Shown piece after piece: positions 45,465 through 54,163 of a stretch of DNA of 64,000 bases; within the stretch, counting starts at the first letter, position 1, and every line of letters starts with the position of its first letter. The DNA comes from Fulvivirga ulvae. Lineage in GTDB: Bacteria; Bacteroidota; Bacteroidia; Cytophagales; Cyclobacteriaceae. The DNA lies in NCBI RefSeq assembly GCF_021389975.1, contig NZ_CP089981.1, positions 2,443,501 through 2,507,500 of the forward strand. The letters are read 5' to 3'. The translations under genes and the position numbers were made by a program. Under the pieces are notes generated by a model that was not told the origin of the DNA, did no database searches, and saw only the letters and a program-made list of their open reading frames with translations.

Positions 45465-46370
45465 TCAGAATAATTTCTCCCCCAACAAATCCCTCGCCTT
45501 ATCCCTCCAATACTCCATATCATCCTGCCGGTTGATATTCTCATACAGTACCGCAAGGTTGTGGGCCGCCTTACCAGCTATTTCCGGTTTTGATGATTCC
45601 GTAAGCTTGAGCAGTTCGGCTTCCACAGTATCCCAATCTCCCATGAGATAGGCTTTATATGCACTTTTAAATACCTTAGTATGATAAAATTGACGTTGTT
45701 CAAAATAGGCTCGTGGGTAAAACTTTTGAATAAAACCCCTTCCCAATTCGGTAGAAATAATCACAGCATTTTTATCAGCCTTCCCCATTGAAGGTCCCAC
45801 TGCCAGCAAGCCACTGATTACAGAGCGTTTATCGTGTTCTATTCTCCGCTCATCATGGAATTGGTGTAGCTGCTCTCCGTCTTTGTCATACATGGTAATA
45901 TAAGATTCCACCACCAGGTCATAATAAGCGGTTCTATCCTTGGTGCCGTCCTCTTGTTTTACTACCTCTACCTCTTGGTCAAAGTATAAGTTGTAAGCAT
46001 TCAGGCTGAGAAAATAATTTGCATTGTGCTCCAAACAGGCCTCCCTCACTTTCTCTTTGCTTATCGGGGGTCCGGGTTCGGTGGCGGCATACCTCACCAC
46101 CAGGCTGTCCAGGTGAGTGATGTTGTAGTACCTGCTGCTATCATATCCTGCATTTAGACCACGAACAAAACTGTTGTAGCCCATCCGGAAAACTTCGACC
46201 TTGTTGTCGTTGCTAAACGGCAAACTATCGGCAGTAAACTTGCTGATGAACAAAAACTCTTTTTTACCCAATGGTAACCGAATATCGGGAGACGAAGTTT
46301 TTTTTACAGGAACCATAGTACTGCATGAAGCAAGCATGCAAAAAATAATTAATGCAGGTATTGGGCGCAT
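45465..46370 (-). CDS. DUF6340-like lipoprotein
   Basis: 301 residues with lipobox LASC (Cys16). Conserved features are FLFISKFTADSLPFSNDNK, a helical NANYFLSLNAYN segment and a C-terminal TPR-like pair of helices (SAYKAYLMGDWDTVEAELL, AHNLAVLYENINRQDDM). The pattern is like the DUF6340 lipoproteins of Bacteroidota. Their function is not known. It is a single gene. Confidence 0.75.
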   Translation of the reverse strand: MRPIPALIIFCMLASCSTMVPVKKTSSPDIRLPLGKKEFLFISKFTADSLPFSNDNKVEVFRMGYNSFVRGLNAGYDSSRYYNITHLDSLVVRYAATEPGPPISKEKVREACLEHNANYFLSLNAYNLYFDQEVEVVKQEDGTKDRTAYYDLVVESYITMYDKDGEQLHQFHDERRIEHDKRSVISGLLAVGPSMGKADKNAVIISTELGRGFIQKFYPRAYFEQRQFYHTKVFKSAYKAYLMGDWDTVEAELLKLTESSKPEIAGKAAHNLAVLYENINRQDDMEYWRDKARDLLGEKLF

Positions 46371-46553
46371 CGGTTTGTGGTTGGTTTAGTAGACCAATTT
46401 CGTTTAAAAAATTCAAATCAAAATCACATTTTAAGATAAAATTATTTAGACAGCCAGTGTGAATATTGGTTTGGGATCATCTCTTAAAATTACTCAGGCA
46501 TAATAACCTTATGTCATCTAAGCCGTTTTGTTAGTTGTACTTAGCTTTAATTC

Positions 46554-47477
46554 ATGAGTCAAAATATGAGTAAAAATGTCCTTATAACAGGTGGCACCGG
46601 CCTGGTAGGTTCCAGGTTAACAGAGTTGTTGCAAGAAAAGGGTTATAGAGTCAGGTATTTAAGCCGATCGCCAGGAAAAGTTAATGATGTTGAGGCTTTT
46701 GCCTGGGATGTTACCAAAAAAACCATTGATACCCGGGCATTTGATGATGTCAGTTATGTTATTCATCTGGCAGGTGCAGGTGTTGCAGAACAGAAATGGA
46801 CTGATGAAAGAAAAAAAGTCATTTTAGCGAGCCGCACAAGGTCTACAGCATTATTAAAGGATACTTTAAGAGATCATCCTAATCAAGTAAAGACGGTTAT
46901 TTCAGCATCTGCAATAGGCTATTACGGCTTTGATAATGGTGACAGGTGGCAAAAGGAAGGAAGCCGTTTTGGAGATGACTTTTTGGCTACGGTAACCAAG
47001 GCATGGGAGGCAGAAGCAGATTTGATGACTGAATTGAGTATCCGGGTAGTGAAAATCCGGGTGGGGGTGGTACTAAGCAATCAGGGCGGGGCATTGAAGG
47101 AGATAGGAAAGCCCGTTAGGTTCGGTTTGGGAGCACCTCTTGGAAGTGGTGACCAATATATGAGCTGGATACATATCGATGATCTTTGCAACATTTTCAT
47201 CCACGCTATAGAAAACGAAAATATGAATGGTCCTTACAATGGCGTTGCACCAAATCCGGTTACAAATAGAGACCTAACGAAATCAATAGCCAAGGTCATG
47301 GGTAAGCCGTTCTTTCTTCCTGCCGTACCTGGCTTTGCACTCAAACTGGTGCTGGGGCAAATGGCAGGCATGCTCCTGGGAAGTAACCGGGTTTCGTCAG
47401 AAAAGATTGAATCAGAAGGATTTAAATTTAAATATCCTGAAATAAAGGAAGCTCTTCATGATCTTTTAAAGAATTAA
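46554..47477 (+). CDS. TIGR01777 family NAD-dependent epimerase-like protein
   Basis: 307 residues. An N-terminal Rossmann motif VLITGGTGLVGSRL (about residues 9-22) leads an extended SDR fold; ISASAIGYYGF with catalytic-type Tyr, and IRVGVVLSNQGGALKE are signature blocks of the YfcH/TIGR01777 family. The C-terminal PVTNRDLTKSIAKVMGKPFF is also typical. The substrate is unknown. A second ATG at 46566 (MSKNVLIT) is an alternative start. It is a single gene. Confidence 0.92.
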   Translation: MSQNMSKNVLITGGTGLVGSRLTELLQEKGYRVRYLSRSPGKVNDVEAFAWDVTKKTIDTRAFDDVSYVIHLAGAGVAEQKWTDERKKVILASRTRSTALLKDTLRDHPNQVKTVISASAIGYYGFDNGDRWQKEGSRFGDDFLATVTKAWEAEADLMTELSIRVVKIRVGVVLSNQGGALKEIGKPVRFGLGAPLGSGDQYMSWIHIDDLCNIFIHAIENENMNGPYNGVAPNPVTNRDLTKSIAKVMGKPFFLPAVPGFALKLVLGQMAGMLLGSNRVSSEKIESEGFKFKYPEIKEALHDLLKN

Positions 47478-47833
47478 TGCAAGCAAAACATTTTTTACTC
47501 TTATAATATTTTTTAAGTTTAGCGGCTGTTTTGAAAAAATATGCTTTTCAAACGAGCAAAATTTTATCCAGCCCCTGAAGGTATTCAGGCCCACAACCGT
47601 GGAAAGAGTTAGTTAATAACTTATTTACTGGATTATGAATGGATTGCATCAGATAATGAATAAGGCGTTACGTATTCAGTTAGGTAAAAGCGCTTTATAA
47701 TATCTGCTGCATACAGATGTGACTCTGCCCAAAAAGGGGGCTGATCTTGAACGTGAAATTTATAAGGAATAATCATTTTGCCTCTTAATAGAGCTCTTGA
47801 TGTTCCCGCTTTAGTCATTTAAATAATAAACAG
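47478..47833. other. Intergenic region before the LOG-family gene
   Basis: 356 bp, AT-rich. It holds a 61-codon minus-strand frame (47633-47818) that reads like protein in its second half (PPFWAESHLYAADIIKRFYL) but has no start signal or recognised family, so I do not call it a gene. A short inverted repeat (CCTGAAGGTATTCAGG) lies near 47573. No -33/-7 pair was identified. Confidence 0.5.
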
Positions 47834-48601
47834 ATGAAAGAGATGAATGCAAAAAAGACCAAACTGGATAATATAAAGAATATAGACGATCTTACCGAGG
47901 AGGAGAAAAAAATTGTCCGGGCTTTTGAAGAGAAGGATTGGAATGAAATTAAAAGCTATGATTCCTGGGTTATCTTTAAGGTCATGTCAGAGTTTGTGGA
48001 AGGCTTTGAAAAACTCGCAAAAATTGGTCCTTGTGTTACCATTTTTGGTTCGGCCAGGACCCGCGATGATCACAAGTATTACAAAATGGCCGAGAACATA
48101 GCAGCTAAACTGGTAAGACATGGCTATGGAGTTATTTCCGGTGGTGGGCCGGGAATTATGGAAGCTGCAAATAAAGGAGCCAAATCTGAGGGGGGAAAGT
48201 CTGTTGGGCTTAACATCATACTTCCTTTTGAGCAAAAAGGTAATGAATACATTGATCCTGATAAGCTCATAACATTTGATTACTTCTTTGTACGTAAGGT
48301 AATGTTCACCAAGTACTCTCAGGGCTTTATAGTAATGCCGGGTGGATTTGGCACCCTGGACGAACTTTTTGAAGCACTTACCCTGATACAGACTAAAAAG
48401 ATTGGCAAATTTCCGATTGTGCTGGTTGGAAAAGAGTATTGGGGCGGACTTATCGACTGGATCAAGGATACCATGTTGAATGCCGCGAATAATGTACATA
48501 AAGAAGATCTTAACCTCTTTAAGTTGGTTGAAACTGAGGCGGAGGCGGTGGACGCCATAGATGACTTCTACTCTAAGTACATGCTATCCCCTAACTTCTA
48601 A
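47834..48601 (+). CDS. LOG family protein (TIGR00730-type nucleotide phosphoribohydrolase-like)
   Basis: 255 residues. The signature GGGPGIMEAANKGA (about residues 113-126) and the PGGFGTLDELFE motif (about 169-180) define the LOG family, whose members cleave nucleoside 5'-monophosphates such as cytokinin ribotides or AMP. The older name lysine-decarboxylase-like is misleading. The N-terminal 60 residues are a helical extension. The start could also be the second Met at 47843. It is a single gene. Confidence 0.9.
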   Translation: MKEMNAKKTKLDNIKNIDDLTEEEKKIVRAFEEKDWNEIKSYDSWVIFKVMSEFVEGFEKLAKIGPCVTIFGSARTRDDHKYYKMAENIAAKLVRHGYGVISGGGPGIMEAANKGAKSEGGKSVGLNIILPFEQKGNEYIDPDKLITFDYFFVRKVMFTKYSQGFIVMPGGFGTLDELFEALTLIQTKKIGKFPIVLVGKEYWGGLIDWIKDTMLNAANNVHKEDLNLFKLVETEAEAVDAIDDFYSKYMLSPNF

Positions 48602-48616
48602 TTATTGCTTATATTT

Positions 48617-48644
48617 CAAGTCTGGATTTTGTGATTCAGACTTG
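48617..48644 (+). terminator. Hairpin after the LOG-family gene
   Basis: CAAGTCTG/CAGACTTG stem with a 12-nt loop, 15 bp after the stop, followed by ATGCAGTTTTC. Confidence 0.55.
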
Positions 48645-48777
48645 ATGCAGTTTTCTCTTATTGGGATTGAGACTTTTCCCGAATTTTATTTTTTGAGAAG
48701 TGTCTGGCAGTGGAACTATTTTTGTTCTGGCCACATTAGATGTTTTGTAGTCTGAAACTTTTTTAACTCCCACACAT

Positions 48778-49746
48778 ATGAAATACTTTCCTCACGCCAT
48801 TTCTTTACTTGCCCTCATATTGATATGTTCCTACATTAAATATGACAGTGAGCAATCTCAAAGATCCGCTGTACATGCTGTTCCTCAGCAGCAGCAGGAG
48901 AACTACGCATTTTACAAAGTTGACAATCCGCCCGCCGGAGAATACGCTGGCTATCTCAATGCAGTTTCATTAGAACTTCCAAAGGAATTGTTTTTTGCCG
49001 GAGAACGCGTACCACTGGAAATACCCGATGTAAGGGAGAGGCTGGACAGAGAGTTGCATATCAATACCTACTGGCATAGTAGTACTATATTTTTGATGAA
49101 AAGAGCCCACCAATGGCTACCTCAAATCGAGAAAATATTGGCCGAAAACGGTATTCCTGATGATTTTAAATACCTGACCGCCATTGAAGGGGGCTTCGTT
49201 AATGCCGTATCTCCGGCCAATGCGGTAGGTTTTTGGCAAATTCTGGAGTCATCCGGTGAGGAGAACGGGCTGGAAATCACGAAAGAAGTTGATGAGCGCT
49301 ATGATCCGTTAAAAGCTACGGAAGCAGCATGTAAGTATTTGAAAAAAGCACATAGAAAATTTAATAACTGGACAAATGCTGCTGCCTCATATAACAGAGG
49401 TATGGCTGGCCTGCAAAGAGCTCTGGACAATCAGAAGGTAGACTCCTACTATGATCTTCTGCTTAATGAAGAAACTTCCAGGTATGTTTTTAGAATTCTT
49501 GCGATTAAGGAAATTATTGAAAACCCTAAAAAATATGGTTTTAACATTGATAAGAGGCACTTATACGACCCTGAAGAGTTACGATATGTTGAAATTGACC
49601 ATGATATTAAAGACCTTGTTGCCTTTTCTAAAGATCAGGGTATAAATTATAAGCTATTGAAAAGGCATAACCCATGGTTGAGAGAGGATCACCTTGATGT
49701 AAAAAGAGATAAAACTTACCGCATAGCCATACCATTAAACCCATAG
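48778..49746 (+). CDS. Lytic transglycosylase, MltD-like
   Basis: 322 residues. An N-terminal hydrophobic segment (7-22) serves as signal or anchor. The SLT domain spans about residues 105-240 with LTAIEGGFVNAVSPANAVGF, where the Glu is catalytic (the usual motif is E-S; here Glu-Gly), then WQILESSGEENGL and NAAASYNRGMAGL. It would cleave peptidoglycan glycan strands. The C-terminal 80 residues may form a binding module related to LysM but lack clear repeats. It is a single gene upstream of the arsenosugar cluster. Confidence 0.87.
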   Translation: MKYFPHAISLLALILICSYIKYDSEQSQRSAVHAVPQQQQENYAFYKVDNPPAGEYAGYLNAVSLELPKELFFAGERVPLEIPDVRERLDRELHINTYWHSSTIFLMKRAHQWLPQIEKILAENGIPDDFKYLTAIEGGFVNAVSPANAVGFWQILESSGEENGLEITKEVDERYDPLKATEAACKYLKKAHRKFNNWTNAAASYNRGMAGLQRALDNQKVDSYYDLLLNEETSRYVFRILAIKEIIENPKKYGFNIDKRHLYDPEELRYVEIDHDIKDLVAFSKDQGINYKLLKRHNPWLREDHLDVKRDKTYRIAIPLNP

Positions 49747-49880
49747 CAATAGCAGAGGTTCCATTGCAAGTTTTGTATAATTGTCTCAGTGCAGACAAGC
49801 CTGACAGTTAAACGGAAGTTCATCAAACTTCATACACTGTTATGCGTTAATTTTATGAGACTTAGAAAACAATACTTACG

Positions 49881-50216
49881 ATGGAAAAAACTTACTACGA
49901 CCCCGCTGACCTAAAAAAATTTGGAGATGTAGCAGACTTTCAGCCAGAACTGGCCAAAAAATTTTTTGATTATTACGGAGACGTTTTTAAAGATGGAGCC
50001 CTCACCGCTCGGGAAAAATCCCTGATCGCCCTGGCAGTTGCCCACGCCGTACAATGCCCCTATTGTATTGACGCTTACACCTCCGATTCGCTCGAAAAAG
50101 GAGCTACTGAGCAGCAGATGATGGAAGCCGTGCATGTTACCACAGCCATTCGTGGAGGAGCTTCACTGGTTCATGGCGTACAGATGATGAATAAAGTCAA
50201 GAAGCTTAGCATGTAA
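49881..50216 (+). CDS. AhpD-like protein associated with arsenosugar biosynthesis
   Basis: 111 residues, one carboxymuconolactone-decarboxylase domain. GALTAREKSLIALAVAHAVQ leads to the CPYC redox pair (Cys59, Cys62). In AhpD the CxxC is followed at +4 by His; here the residue is Tyr66, as seen in variants. It starts the cluster with arsS 11 bp downstream, an arrangement known for arsenosugar-associated peroxidase-like genes. A role as reductase or peroxidase for thiols or arsenicals is inferred from context. Confidence 0.85.
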   Translation: MEKTYYDPADLKKFGDVADFQPELAKKFFDYYGDVFKDGALTAREKSLIALAVAHAVQCPYCIDAYTSDSLEKGATEQQMMEAVHVTTAIRGGASLVHGVQMMNKVKKLSM

Positions 50217-50227
50217 AATACTATAGC

Positions 50228-51283
50228 ATGATAAAAACATTAAGGTCACAAAATCACTCCCTTGCCAGTGGACAGGAACAGCTAAGGTTTTTGTCCAATG
50301 GCATTTTTGGAAGTGACAAGCTCCCTACATTCCGAGAAAAAATTGATACACTTGGCGAGTTTCCGCTAAAGCCGACAAACATAGAGATCTTTCAAGTGAA
50401 TGTGGGTTATATGTGTAACCAGGTTTGTAAGCACTGCCATGTAGATGCTGGGCCTGACAGGAAGGAGATAATGGGACGGGAAACCATGCAGAGGTGCCTT
50501 GACATTATGAGCAAAACCAATATCCACACCCTGGACCTCACTGGTGGTGCTCCTGAAATGAATCCTGATTTCAGATGGTTTGTTGAAGAGGCCCATAAAG
50601 TAGGTGTTAAAGAAGTAATAGTTCGCTCTAACCTGACTATAATTCTTGCCAACCCTAAGTACCATGACCTTCCCGAATTCTTTAAGAAAAATGGCGTGAG
50701 GGTAGTTTCTTCCCTGCCGTTTTATCAGCCCGATAAAACTGATCGTCAGAGAGGGGAAGGGGTATTTGTTAAGTCGATTGAGGCATTGCAAATGCTTAAT
50801 GCCGTGGGGTATGGCAAAGAAGGATCAGGCTTATACCTTGATTTGGTTTACAATCCGGGCGGGGCATTCCTTCCGGGCAACCAGGCAGAACTTGAGCGTG
50901 ATTTCAAGAAGGAGCTGAAAAACCACTACGGAATAGATTTTAATAGCCTTTTTACCATCACCAACCTTCCTATAAGCCGGTTCCTTGATTTTCTGATCAG
51001 GACGGAGAACTATGAAGAGTATATGGAAAAACTGGTTAACTCTTTTAATCCGGCTGCGGTTAAAGGCGTTATGTGCCGCAATACCATTTCTGTTGATTAT
51101 GACGGCTACATGTATGACTGTGATTTTAACCAAATGTTGGGGTTAAAAGTAGATAAGCAGGCTGGTCAGCATATCAATGATTTTAATCTTGAGAATCTTG
51201 AAAACCGTCATATTGCCATAAGTCAGCACTGCTATGGATGCACTGCAGGTGCGGGCTCAAGCTGTCAGGGTACAGTTGCATAA
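50228..51283 (+). CDS. arsS: Radical SAM protein ArsS, arsenosugar biosynthesis
   Basis: 351 residues. The radical SAM cluster motif is C63xxxC67xxC70 (YMCNQVCKHCHVDAGPDR). DLTGGAPEMNP is the second conserved block. The C-terminal part (CRNTISVDYDGYMYDCDFNQ, then HCYGCTAGAGSSCQG) carries extra cysteines for a further Fe-S cluster, as in the TIGR04167/DUF3641-type family. ArsS is thought to transfer a deoxyadenosyl group to dimethylarsinous species to form arsenosugars. It lies 11 bp after the AhpD-like gene and 67 bp before the purine nucleoside phosphorylase gene. Confidence 0.92.
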   Translation: MIKTLRSQNHSLASGQEQLRFLSNGIFGSDKLPTFREKIDTLGEFPLKPTNIEIFQVNVGYMCNQVCKHCHVDAGPDRKEIMGRETMQRCLDIMSKTNIHTLDLTGGAPEMNPDFRWFVEEAHKVGVKEVIVRSNLTIILANPKYHDLPEFFKKNGVRVVSSLPFYQPDKTDRQRGEGVFVKSIEALQMLNAVGYGKEGSGLYLDLVYNPGGAFLPGNQAELERDFKKELKNHYGIDFNSLFTITNLPISRFLDFLIRTENYEEYMEKLVNSFNPAAVKGVMCRNTISVDYDGYMYDCDFNQMLGLKVDKQAGQHINDFNLENLENRHIAISQHCYGCTAGAGSSCQGTVA

Positions 51284-51350
51284 TAATCCACGTTAGCTAA
51301 ATTTACAGGCACTTAACCAGCGGGGAACCCCCGTTCAAAAAACTATTATA

Positions 51351-52169
51351 ATGACAATTGACCAAATAAAGGAAACGGCAGGTTTTTTAAAGGAAAAAGG
51401 CTTCGCTGATCCTCAGGTAGGTGTAATTCTGGGCACCGGCCTGGGAAATCAGTTTGTTTCAAAGATAAAAGTAGAAAAAGAAATAGCCTACAAAGACATT
51501 CCCCATTTCCCTGTAGCAACTGTAGAGTTTCATAGCGGAAAGCTGATTTATGGAGAAGTAAACGGGAAAAAAGTGATAGCTATGCATGGCCGGTTCCACT
51601 TTTATGAAGGCTATAATATGAAGCAGGTTACCTTCCCTGTCAGGGTTATGAAACTATTGGGTATCGAATATTTACTGGTATCCAATGCCGGAGGTAGCAT
51701 GAACCCTGACTGGAAGAAAGGAGATATGATGTTGCTGACTGACCATATTAATTTGCTACCTGATAACCCACTGATAGGTCCTAATCTCGATGAGTTGGGT
51801 CCCAGGTTTCCAGATATGAGCAATCCATATGATTCTGCACTAAATGCAACGCTGGAAGACATTGCGATTGAAAAAGGCATTACTCTCAACAAAGGCGTTT
51901 ACGTGGCTGTATCCGGTCCCAATCTTGAAACCAGGGCAGAATACAGATTTTTAAGAAATATTGGTGCCGATGTAGTAGGTATGTCTACCGTGCCAGAAGT
52001 GATAGTAGCCAACCATATGAGTCTACCATGTTGTGCCATATCCGTGCTTACAGATGACTGTGATCCGGACAACCTGATGCCGATCAATATAGAAGAAATT
52101 ATAGAAGCCGCGGGCAAAGCTGAGCCAAAACTGACTGAACTGTATATAGAACTGATAACGCGATTGTAA
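51351..52169 (+). CDS. Purine nucleoside phosphorylase
   Basis: 272 residues. GVILGTGLGNQFV near residue 24 is the phosphate loop; HFPVATVEFHSGKL, AMHGRFHFYEGY, LLVSNAGGSMN and GVYVAVSGPNLETRAEYRFL are all PNP family-2 blocks. It would split purine nucleosides into base and ribose-1-phosphate. Within this cluster it may remove adenine from the deoxyadenosyl-arsenical made by ArsS and ArsM, an inference from context. Its stop overlaps the arsM start by one base (TAATG). Confidence 0.9.
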   Translation: MTIDQIKETAGFLKEKGFADPQVGVILGTGLGNQFVSKIKVEKEIAYKDIPHFPVATVEFHSGKLIYGEVNGKKVIAMHGRFHFYEGYNMKQVTFPVRVMKLLGIEYLLVSNAGGSMNPDWKKGDMMLLTDHINLLPDNPLIGPNLDELGPRFPDMSNPYDSALNATLEDIAIEKGITLNKGVYVAVSGPNLETRAEYRFLRNIGADVVGMSTVPEVIVANHMSLPCCAISVLTDDCDPDNLMPINIEEIIEAAGKAEPKLTELYIELITRL

Positions 52170-53140
52170 TGGAGACTTATTTACAAACGACCAAAGATGT
52201 TTACAAAAAAGCCGCAGAAAACCCTGATGTAGGCCTCTGTTGTACCACCACACCGGTTTGGCAACTTCCGGAACTACAAATCCCTAAAAAGATGCTGGAC
52301 ATGAACTACGGCTGTGGCAGTACTGTAAATCCTCGTGACCTGGTCAATGATCCAACAGTTCTGTATGTAGGTGTAGGTGGAGGTATGGAGCTGTTGCAGT
52401 TTGCCTATTTCAGCCGACGTAAAGCCGGGGTCATAGGTCTGGATGTAGTGGATGAAATGCTACAAGCGAGCGGTGAAAACTTCAAGGAAGCTGAGAAGCA
52501 GAACCCATGGTTTAGGTCGGAGTATATTGACTTACGCAAAGGAGATGCGCTTGACTTGCCGGTAGAAGATGCCTCTGTAGATGTGGCCGCGCAAAATTGC
52601 CTGTTCAATATTTTTACTAAAGAAGATCTTAAAAAAGCTCTGACTGAAATGTACCGGGTACTAAAGCCTCATGGCAGATTGGTATTGTCCGATCCCATTT
52701 GCGATCAGCAAATGCCTGAAAATCTCCAAAGGGATGAGCGCCTGAGAGCGTTATGTCTTAGTGGTGCATTGCCTCTAAAAGATTATATCCAAATGATTAC
52801 CGATATAGGCTTTGGTACAGTAGAGGTACGTGCTAAGCGGCCGTATCGTATCCTATCACCAAAACACTATGATACTACAGAAAACATTTTCATAGAAAGC
52901 GTAGAGGTATGCGCCATTAAAGACCCTATGCCGGAAGATGGCCCATGTATCTTTACGGGTAAAACGGCCATCTACTATGGTATGGATGAATATTTTGATG
53001 ATAAAAAAGGTCACATTCTGATGCCCAATCAGCCCCTGGCGGTTTGTGACAAAACAGCCGGTGCATTGGCAGCTCTTGATAGGGACGATATTTTTATCTC
53101 AAACTCAACTTATTTTTACGACGGTGGCGGATGCTGCTAA
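52169..53140 (+). CDS. arsM: Arsenic methyltransferase ArsM, arsenosugar-cluster type
   Basis: 323 residues. The SAM-binding motif is VLYVGVGGGMELLQFA with IGLDVVDEML next to it. The block AAQNCLFNIFTKEDL matches the conserved Cys-containing ArsM strand. Other cysteines are Cys24-Cys25 (GLCCTTTP), YGCGST near residue 49 and a terminal Cys322-Cys323, which could bind As(III) or thiols. ArsM methylates arsenite to mono- and dimethyl forms. It overlaps the PNP gene by one base and is the fourth gene of the cluster. Confidence 0.9.
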   Translation: METYLQTTKDVYKKAAENPDVGLCCTTTPVWQLPELQIPKKMLDMNYGCGSTVNPRDLVNDPTVLYVGVGGGMELLQFAYFSRRKAGVIGLDVVDEMLQASGENFKEAEKQNPWFRSEYIDLRKGDALDLPVEDASVDVAAQNCLFNIFTKEDLKKALTEMYRVLKPHGRLVLSDPICDQQMPENLQRDERLRALCLSGALPLKDYIQMITDIGFGTVEVRAKRPYRILSPKHYDTTENIFIESVEVCAIKDPMPEDGPCIFTGKTAIYYGMDEYFDDKKGHILMPNQPLAVCDKTAGALAALDRDDIFISNSTYFYDGGGCC

Positions 53141-53185
53141 TCTTAATTGCGCATAATCGCACTTGAAATAACCACATATTAACTA

Positions 53186-54070
53186 ATGACCCAGCTAAGA
53201 ACTATATCAAACTCTTCATTAAAGCTTTCCTCTCTTGTATTAGGTAAATGGCATATCAATGAATTGACTCAGGCAAAACTTGAGGGATTAATCAATGCTG
53301 CCCTTGATGTCGGCATAACCAGCTTTGATCATGCCGATATTTATGGAGGCTATACCTGCGAAAGTATTTTTGGCGATTGGATGAAACAAAATGCAGGGAT
53401 GAGGGATAAAATTCAACTCGTATCCAAATGTGGTATTAAGCTTATTGCAGATGAAAGGCCCGTCCACCGTATTAAGCACTACGATACCTCGAAAGAACAT
53501 ATCATCAATTCTGCTGAGCAATCACTTAAAAATCTCCAAACGGATCACATTGACCTGTTGCTGATCCACAGGCCTGATCCACTTATGCCGCCTGAAGAGG
53601 TTAGTGCAGCTTTTAGTCAGTTAAAAAAGCAGGGCAAAGTACTGCACTTCGGTGTTTCAAACTTTACTAACACACAATTTGAACTACTATCCAGGTACAG
53701 CGATGAGCCATTGGTCACTAACCAGATAGAGATATCCCTGTTTAAAAGTGAAGTTATGTTTGATGGCACATTGGATTATCTGATGACCCATAATATCAAC
53801 CCTATGGCCTGGTCGCCTTTGGGTGGTCGGGATAATGTGATGTCTTTGGTTGGAAATCAGGAAGTACAACGAATTGCTACCAAATACAATGTGGAAACTG
53901 GGAATTTACTTCTTTCGTGGTTGTTAAAGCATCCATGTGGTATAATTCCCGTTATAGGCACTATGAATCCGGAAAGAGTCAGGTCTTCGGTAGAATCCCT
54001 GGCCGCTGACCTTGACAGGGAAGACTGGTTTGAGCTTCTTGAGCTTGTGAGAGGCTATTCTATTCCTTAG
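53186..54070 (+). CDS. Aldo/keto reductase
   Basis: 294 residues with the (beta/alpha)8 pattern of AKRs: SFDHADIYGGY (Asp and Tyr of the tetrad), LVSKCGIKL (Lys), and LLLIHRPDPL (His), then GVSNFTNTQFELL, WSPLGG and PVIGTMNPER. It resembles the YdhF-like group. It would reduce an aldehyde or ketone using NADPH. It lies 45 bp after arsM on the same strand. A role in arsenosugar formation is possible but not shown. Confidence 0.9.
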   Translation: MTQLRTISNSSLKLSSLVLGKWHINELTQAKLEGLINAALDVGITSFDHADIYGGYTCESIFGDWMKQNAGMRDKIQLVSKCGIKLIADERPVHRIKHYDTSKEHIINSAEQSLKNLQTDHIDLLLIHRPDPLMPPEEVSAAFSQLKKQGKVLHFGVSNFTNTQFELLSRYSDEPLVTNQIEISLFKSEVMFDGTLDYLMTHNINPMAWSPLGGRDNVMSLVGNQEVQRIATKYNVETGNLLLSWLLKHPCGIIPVIGTMNPERVRSSVESLAADLDREDWFELLELVRGYSIP

Positions 54071-54163
54071 CCTGTTTCCTGTTTCGGATTGTTTTAAAGA
54101 AGTTGGATATAAACAATCTAAAGTCCAATTTTGTAGATTATTAAACAATACTCACCATAGCCT

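Noticed and set aside
47633..47818. Possible small minus-strand gene of 61 codons in an intergenic region
   Set aside because: Part of it reads like a protein, but there is no recognised family, start signal or promoter; kept as a note in the region description only.
47987..48499. Minus-strand frame of 170 codons opposite the LOG-family gene
   Set aside because: Antisense to a gene with clear family motifs; composition is that of a reverse-complement frame.
50366..50791. Minus-strand frame of 141 codons opposite arsS
   Set aside because: Covers the radical SAM core of arsS in antisense; no independent support.
51321..51333. Small hairpin CGGGG-AAC-CCCCG between arsS and the phosphorylase gene, as a terminator
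   Set aside because: Only a 5-bp stem and no T-run on the plus strand; the genes are probably still co-transcribed.
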